The translations under genes and the position numbers were made by a program. The notes below the pieces were generated by a model. It was not told where the DNA came from, did no database searches, and worked only from the letters and a program-made list of their open reading frames with translations. Of a stretch of DNA of 64,000 bases, positions 59,717 to 64,000 are shown in pieces. Origin of the DNA: Mesorhizobium sp. M1C.F.Ca.ET.210.01.1.1. GTDB lineage: Bacteria > Pseudomonadota > Alphaproteobacteria > Rhizobiales > Rhizobiaceae. Where the stretch lies: NCBI RefSeq assembly GCF_004791585.1, contig NZ_SRUU01000004.1, positions 124,001 through 188,000 of the forward strand, written 5' to 3'. How positions within the stretch are numbered: the first letter of the stretch is position 1; each line of letters begins with the position of its first letter.

Positions 59717-61102
59717 CTAGTGGAGGGCCTTGACCAGCGCCGCCACCATCGTCTTCGGCTGGTAGCCGAGTTTGGCCGGCGTCAGCCCGAGCCGTACCAC
59801 GACCAGTTGCTCGGACGGGATGATGGTGACGGTCTGGCCGTCATGACCTTCCATCAAGTAGGTGTCCTGGGGCAGGCCCGCGGCGGCGCCCGCGCCGGGA
59901 TTTTCCTCGTCGCCCGGCCCTTCGATCCAGACCTGGCCCTTGCCGTAGACTTTCGAGGCCGGCGCCGGCTCGCGCATCCAGTCGACGAAGCCGGCGGGCA
60001 GGATCTGCGCACCGTTCCAGACGCCGCCCTGCAGCAGGAACTGGCCGAAGCGCGCCCAGTCATGCGCAGTAGCATAGAGATAGGACGAGCCGACATAGGT
60101 TCCGTGCTCGTCGGTTTCGAGCACTGCACTGCGCATGCCGAGCGGCTCGAACAGCCTGCTCCGCGGCCATGCCAGCGCCTTCGCCTTGTCGCCGATCGCA
60201 TCCTGCCACAGCCGTGACAGCATCACCGCCGTGCCGCTCGAATAGGAAAACACCTTGCCGACCTCGCCGGTCAGCGGCTTGGCCTCGCCGAAGCCCGCCA
60301 TGTCCGGCTCGAGATAGAGCATGCGCGTCACGTCGGCGACGTCGCCATAATCCTCGTTGAACTCCAGCCCGCTCGACATCGCCATCATGTCGGCAAGGCT
60401 GATGGCTGCCCGCCGGTCGGCCCTCCATGGCGCGAACAGGCCCTTGTTGTCGAGCGCCATCTTGCCGTCCTTGACCAGCGTGCCGACGATCGCGGCATTC
60501 ACCGTCTTGGTCATCGACCAGCCGAGTAGCGGCGTCTTGGCCGAAAAGCCATCGCCATAGCGTTCCGCGACGATGCGGCCGTTCTTCACCACAATGATCG
60601 CGCGCATGCCGGTCCCGGCCATGGCGGGATCGTCGACGATCTTCGAAACCTCCGGTTTCTGCGAGGCGTCCACCCGTTCGCCCTCGGGCCAGAGCGCGTC
60701 CGGCTGCGCCGCCGCAGCTGGCGGCGCCACGCGGAGCACGGTCTGCCGCGCCTTGCCGGTGTCGCCATCCGGAACCGATGCGCAGCCGACCCCGTCGCGC
60801 TCGACGGCGGTGCTTTTGCCCAGAACCCAAAACAGGCCCGCCGAAACAAGCCCCCTTTCCTTGTCGACGGACACCTTCATCAGCTTGAGCAGCGGATGGC
60901 CCGGCGCCTGGACGTCGACGGCCAGCACCTCATTCGGGTCGCGGCCGGCGATGAAGACGTTCGAGCAGACGATCTTGGCCGAATAGCCTGAGCCTACCCG
61001 GATCAACTCGGGCGGCGCAAAGTAGAGCCAAGCAAAGAGCGCGGCCACCGCCAGCACCACGAGGCCCAGCAGCCATTTGATGAACTTCACGACTGCCCGC
61101 AT
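59717..61102 (-). CDS. Membrane-anchored serine hydrolase (class C beta-lactamase fold)
   Basis: 461 residues. An N-terminal membrane helix (FIKWLLGLVVLAVAALFAWLYF) anchors it; a unique region to about residue 140 follows, then the beta-lactamase family fold. The catalytic SxxK is S196-M-T-K199, and the YSN-type element is Y-S-S in FSYSSGTAV. Relatives are penicillin-binding or esterase-like enzymes, such as EstB; the true substrate is unknown. The start at 61102 (MRAVVKFIK) has GGGGA 8 bp upstream. Longer in-frame starts are unlikely. Confidence 0.88.
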   Translation of the reverse strand: MRAVVKFIKWLLGLVVLAVAALFAWLYFAPPELIRVGSGYSAKIVCSNVFIAGRDPNEVLAVDVQAPGHPLLKLMKVSVDKERGLVSAGLFWVLGKSTAVERDGVGCASVPDGDTGKARQTVLRVAPPAAAAQPDALWPEGERVDASQKPEVSKIVDDPAMAGTGMRAIIVVKNGRIVAERYGDGFSAKTPLLGWSMTKTVNAAIVGTLVKDGKMALDNKGLFAPWRADRRAAISLADMMAMSSGLEFNEDYGDVADVTRMLYLEPDMAGFGEAKPLTGEVGKVFSYSSGTAVMLSRLWQDAIGDKAKALAWPRSRLFEPLGMRSAVLETDEHGTYVGSSYLYATAHDWARFGQFLLQGGVWNGAQILPAGFVDWMREPAPASKVYGKGQVWIEGPGDEENPGAGAAAGLPQDTYLMEGHDGQTVTIIPSEQLVVVRLGLTPAKLGYQPKTMVAALVKALH

Positions 61103-61232
61103 CTTTTCCCCGCCTTTTGAACTTTCGGCTCGCTTTATGTCATCGATTTGCCGCCATTGCTTCCGCAAAATCATGTTCCATGTCGAGCGCCGTCAATGGA
61201 TTATCAACCATGTTCGGCGATCACGGAGGGAA

Positions 61233-61274
61233 GTCGCCCAAAAGTGCCGAGCTGCTTTGGGATAACGACATGCA
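61233..61274. repeat. Dispersed palindromic repeat, copy C (left arm shortened)
   Basis: GTCGCCCAAAAGTGCCGAG runs to TTTGGGATAACGACATGCA, matching copies A and B, but the left TGCAT is changed to AGGGAA. It lies between the divergent serine hydrolase and GH25 genes. The rest of that 281-bp gap holds a 6-bp stem (61349-61365) and no gene. Confidence 0.8.
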
Positions 61275-61383
61275 CGAAGAACGGGCGGCCCTGTGGGGCG
61301 GCTGTCCGGAGGGGGCCCGCGTAAGCGACCACCATCAGTGAAGGACCCATCAGCGGCCGGCTGATCCCGGCTCGGGGGATATT

Positions 61384-62175
61384 ATGCGCCGTATTGCGGC
61401 CATCCTGATGCTTACGCTGTTGGGCGCCTGCTCGACCGTCGACGATCTTTCGCCGCTGGTGCCGTCATCGCAGACGGTTGCCGTGCGCGCTCCCCGTTTC
61501 GAGGATTCCAAGCCGCATGAATGGGACAGCGGCGCGCCCTGGAATTATGCCATCCACGGCACAGACGTCTCCAAATACCAGACCTCGGTCGATTGGCCGG
61601 CGGCCAAGGCCAGCGGTATCTCCTTCGCCTTCATCAAGGCGACCGAGGGCGGCGACCGGTTCGACGACTACTTCAACGAGCATTGGGCGCGCACCAGGGC
61701 CGTCGGAATCCCGCGGGCGGCCTATCATTTCTTCTATTTCTGCACCCCGGCCGCCACCCAGGCGCGCTGGTTCATCGCCAATGTCCCGAGAGATCCTTCG
61801 GCGATGCCGCCGGTGCTCGACATGGAATGGAACCCGAAATCGCCAACCTGCAGGCTGCGCCCCGACCCCGCGACGGTGCGCGCGGAGATGACCACCTTCC
61901 TCGAGATCGTCGAGCGCCATTACGGCAAGAAGCCGATCATCTACACTTCGCTCGACTTCTTCGACGACAACGGCCTGGCGACGTTCCGCGGCTATCCTTA
62001 CTGGCTGCGCTCGGTCGCCGGGCATCCGCGTCAGAAGTATGGCAGCCATCCTTTCACCTTCTGGCAGTACACCGGCACCGGTATCGTGCCCGGCATGACC
62101 GGCAAGTCCGACATCAACGTTTTCAACGGCTCGGAAGCCGCCTGGAACAAGTGGCTGCGGCAGAACACCCGTTGA
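61384..62175 (+). CDS. GH25 lysozyme-like lipoprotein
   Basis: 263 residues. The signal ends in a lipobox (LLGAC), so it is anchored through a lipidated Cys. The GH25 barrel is clear: HGTDVSKYQTSVDW, FAFIKATEGG, the catalytic acids in VLDMEWN, and YTSLDF. It would cleave between MurNAc and GlcNAc in peptidoglycan of the envelope. The ATG at 61384 has GGGGA upstream. It is unusual for GH25 enzymes, which are mostly phage or Gram-positive, but lipoprotein forms occur in rhizobia. Confidence 0.88.
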   Translation: MRRIAAILMLTLLGACSTVDDLSPLVPSSQTVAVRAPRFEDSKPHEWDSGAPWNYAIHGTDVSKYQTSVDWPAAKASGISFAFIKATEGGDRFDDYFNEHWARTRAVGIPRAAYHFFYFCTPAATQARWFIANVPRDPSAMPPVLDMEWNPKSPTCRLRPDPATVRAEMTTFLEIVERHYGKKPIIYTSLDFFDDNGLATFRGYPYWLRSVAGHPRQKYGSHPFTFWQYTGTGIVPGMTGKSDINVFNGSEAAWNKWLRQNTR

Positions 62176-62238
62176 CATAAGCCCTTTCGCCTGCTTTTCG
62201 ACACGGCGGGCGGCGATAGTTGCAACCGCTGGTGATGC

Positions 62239-62276
62239 GGAGCGGCGCACCCCACAGGGGTGCTGGGCGGCGCTCC
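62239..62276. terminator. G/C-rich stem-loop after the GH25 gene
   Basis: GCACCCC at 62247-62253 pairs with GGGGTGC at 62257-62263 (3-nt loop), with an outer GGAGCG/CGCTCC helix at 62239-62244 and 62271-62276. It lies 63 bp after the GH25 stop. It has no T-run and may be an intergenic repeat. Confidence 0.5.
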
Positions 62277-62356
62277 TGAATTTTGAAATCTACGCATGAT
62301 CTCGTCCACATCCGGCCGGGTTCCACGGATTGTGCGGCGGTCTCGAAAGGGAAGCG

Positions 62357-63532
62357 ATGCGATTGCGTGTTGAAATCTTGGCGCTGGTTTTCGGCGCTCT
62401 GACCTGGCCTACGTGGGCACAGGAATGCGGCGGCGATTTCGAAGCCTGGAAACAGGGCATGGCGGTGGAAGCCAAGGCGGCCGGCGTCGGTGAAGTCGGC
62501 CTGGACGCGCTGGAAGCCGCCACCATCGACGAGAAGGTGCTGGCGCGCGATCGCGCTCAAGGGGTGTTCGCCCAGACCTTCACCCAATTCTCGACCCGTA
62601 TGATCTCGACCTATCGCCTGAAGCAGGGCGCGGCCAATCTCAAGAAATATGCCGACGTCTTCGCGCGCGCCGACATGGAGTTCGGCGTGCAGCCGGCCGT
62701 CATCACCGCATTTTGGGGGCTGGAGACCGATTTCGGCGCCGTGCAGGGCGATTTCCATACACTCAATGCGCTGGTCACACTCTCGCATGACTGCCGCCGT
62801 CCTCAGCTCTTCCGGCCGCAGCTGGTGCCGCTGCTGACCTTGATCGACCGCGGCGTGCTGCCGGCCGACGTCAAGGGTGCCTGGGCCGGCGAGATCGGCC
62901 AGACGCAGATCCTGCCGACCGACTACCTCGCCCGCGGCGTCGACGGCGACGGCGACGGCAAGGTCGATCTCCGCAACAGTGCGCCGGACGTGATCATGAC
63001 CACGGCCGACAAGATCCTGTCGCGCGGCTGGAAGCGCGACCAGCCCTGGGTCGAGGAAGTGCGCGTTCCTGACGACATGCCTTGGGACCAGACCGGCCGA
63101 ACCAACAAGCTGCCGATCTCGCAATGGGCTCAGTGGGGGGTGACCAATCCGGACGGCACGCCGCTTGTCGACAACGGCCTGAAGGCCGGCCTGGCGCTTC
63201 CGATGGGCCGCAAGGGTCCTGCTTTCCTGACCTACGACAATTTCGACGTCTATCTGGAATGGAACCAGTCCTTCACCTACGCGCTGACCGCTGCGGTGCT
63301 TGCGACGCGGCTTGCGGGCGCGCCGCAATTCGACCCGCGCACGCCGGAACCAGGTCTCAGCGGCGACCAGATGAAGGCGCTGCAGACCAAGCTCGAAGCC
63401 AAGGGCTACGACGTCGGCACGGTCGACGGCATTCTGGGGACCAACACCCGCGAAGCGATCCGCAAGGAACAGATGCGGCTTGGGCTGCCTGTGGATGGCT
63501 GGCCGACGCCGGAGTTGCTGGCGAAATTGTAG
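62357..63532 (+). CDS. Lytic murein transglycosylase (MltB/SLT_2 type) with peptidoglycan-binding domain
   Basis: 391 residues. The signal peptide ends near WPTWA|QECGG (no lipobox, unlike E. coli MltB). The SLT_2 domain has its catalytic Glu in FWGLETDFGAVQG and the motif GEIGQTQILPTDYL. The C-terminal 60 residues are a PG_binding_1 module (ALQTKLEAKGYDVGTVDGIL). It is soluble in the periplasm and trims glycan strands. The start at 62357 has AAAGGGA upstream. Confidence 0.9.
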   Translation: MRLRVEILALVFGALTWPTWAQECGGDFEAWKQGMAVEAKAAGVGEVGLDALEAATIDEKVLARDRAQGVFAQTFTQFSTRMISTYRLKQGAANLKKYADVFARADMEFGVQPAVITAFWGLETDFGAVQGDFHTLNALVTLSHDCRRPQLFRPQLVPLLTLIDRGVLPADVKGAWAGEIGQTQILPTDYLARGVDGDGDGKVDLRNSAPDVIMTTADKILSRGWKRDQPWVEEVRVPDDMPWDQTGRTNKLPISQWAQWGVTNPDGTPLVDNGLKAGLALPMGRKGPAFLTYDNFDVYLEWNQSFTYALTAAVLATRLAGAPQFDPRTPEPGLSGDQMKALQTKLEAKGYDVGTVDGILGTNTREAIRKEQMRLGLPVDGWPTPELLAKL

Positions 63533-63539
63533 GAGCGAA

Positions 63540-63618
63540 TAGCGAATAGAGAGTAGCGAATAGGGTTCGCCGCAGCGCTTCCTTCAGTCACCTGCCATTC
63601 GCTACTCCCTATTCGCTA
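63540..63618. repeat. 22-bp inverted repeat built of TAGCGAAT units
   Basis: Positions 63540-63561 (starting TAGCGAATAG) are complementary to 63597-63618 with one mismatch; the 35-bp loop holds no gene. The arm contains two TAGCGAAT units and is preceded by another AGCGAAT at 63534. It follows the transglycosylase gene by 7 bp and could end its transcript. Confidence 0.75.
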
Positions 63619-63667
63619 GTCCGCCATCGTCTCCAGGCTCGCAAGGCCTTGCGGAGCGTCGCCTCGG

Positions 63668-64000
63668 CTACCGAATATTCTGGGTGCCGTAATAGAAATT
63701 TTTCATATGGCAGGTCAGCGCTTTCACGCCCGGCTTGAAATATTTCTTTACTCCCGCCTTGAAATCCGCTTCGCCAGTTGTCGACCAGGCATAGTTGTAA
63801 TGGACTTGGTACGGAACTAATTCGTAGGTGAACTTCATCGAGGGCTGCCCATCGACAATACCGCACTTCACATCAGTAACGAGCCCATTGTGCCCGAAAG
63901 ACCTCACGCTCTTGGAAAAAGACTCAATTCTATCCAGCCTGATCCAATCCGTCTTGTTTGCGCTTGCTGGGGTTGCAAACAAAATGAGAGAAACCAGAGC
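63668..64000 (-). CDS. Exported hypothetical protein, 5' end beyond the window
   Basis: The frame is open from TAA-side 63668 to the window edge, giving 110 residues plus more outside. The visible N-terminal end reads ALVSLILFATPASA|NKTDW, the hydrophobic core and cleavage site of an export signal, so the true start lies past 64000. The mature part of about 100 residues has two Cys (VKCGIV and LTCHMK) that could form a disulphide, and many aromatic residues. I do not recognise a family. The TTG at 63982 is not the real start. Confidence 0.7.
   Translation of the reverse strand, partial: ALVSLILFATPASANKTDWIRLDRIESFSKSVRSFGHNGLVTDVKCGIVDGQPSMKFTYELVPYQVHYNYAWSTTGEADFKAGVKKYFKPGVKALTCHMKNFYYGTQNIR

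Overview
The window is high-GC chromosomal DNA from a Rhizobiales alphaproteobacterium, most likely Mesorhizobium or a close relative. This rests on the gene content and order (a complete mra/mur/fts cluster followed by lpxC, bamD, recN and ligA), the protein sequences, an Atu4866-type gene, a btaAB pair, GANTC (CcrM) sites near cell-division genes, and dispersed palindromic intergenic repeats. I saw no transposase, prophage, CRISPR array or tRNA. The only RNA gene found is RNase P RNA.

Left part (1-7.3 kb): the 3' end of a UvrD/PcrA helicase gene, then a leftward catabolic operon (Gfo/Idh/MocA oxidoreductase, TIM-barrel sugar isomerase/epimerase, CUT2 sugar ABC binding protein, ATPase, permease). 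A LacI-family repressor gene is divergent to it, and a perfect palindromic operator lies between them. Beside it is a stand-alone encapsulated-ferritin-like protein (EncFtn family) with no encapsulin gene next to it.

7.4-22.2 kb is an accessory and housekeeping mixture: a secreted phytase-like esterase; a LysR regulator divergent to an exported NTF2-like protein and an Atu4866-family protein; MATE and MFS exporters; a TMEM175-type channel; a short-chain dehydrogenase; a low-affinity iron permease-like protein; a hexapeptide acyltransferase; CreA; a SCO1-like copper chaperone; PrmA; a three-domain aminopeptidase P; and the AzlCD amino-acid exporter.

22.4-48.6 kb is one long leftward block. 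Read in the direction of transcription from the right it is mraZ-rsmH-ftsL-ftsI-murE-murF-mraY-murD-ftsW-murG-murC-murB, a 453-bp regulatory gap, ddl-ftsQ-ftsA-ftsZ, a terminator, lpxC-bamD-recN-ligA-DUF2461. The genes cover most of the cytoplasmic pathway to lipid II (MurA is not here), divisome assembly, lipid A commitment, outer-membrane assembly and DNA repair/ligation. Many overlap by 1-4 bp, implying translational coupling. Two control points stand out: a 10-bp-periodic TGGG array inside a predicted promoter before mraZ (probable MraZ autoregulation), and a dense GANTC cluster plus a 138-nt stem-loop between murB and ddl (probable cell-cycle control of ddl-ftsQAZ).

49-64 kb: a Cys/Met-metabolism PLP enzyme, rnpB, four peptidoglycan-cleaving enzymes (two lytic transglycosylases, an Amidase_2 enzyme, a GH25 lysozyme-like lipoprotein), a DjlA-like co-chaperone, a MarR-type regulator divergent to a 5-oxoprolinase/hydantoinase fusion, the betaine-lipid genes btaA-btaB behind a near-consensus PHO box, a membrane-anchored serine hydrolase, and a secreted protein cut by the right edge.
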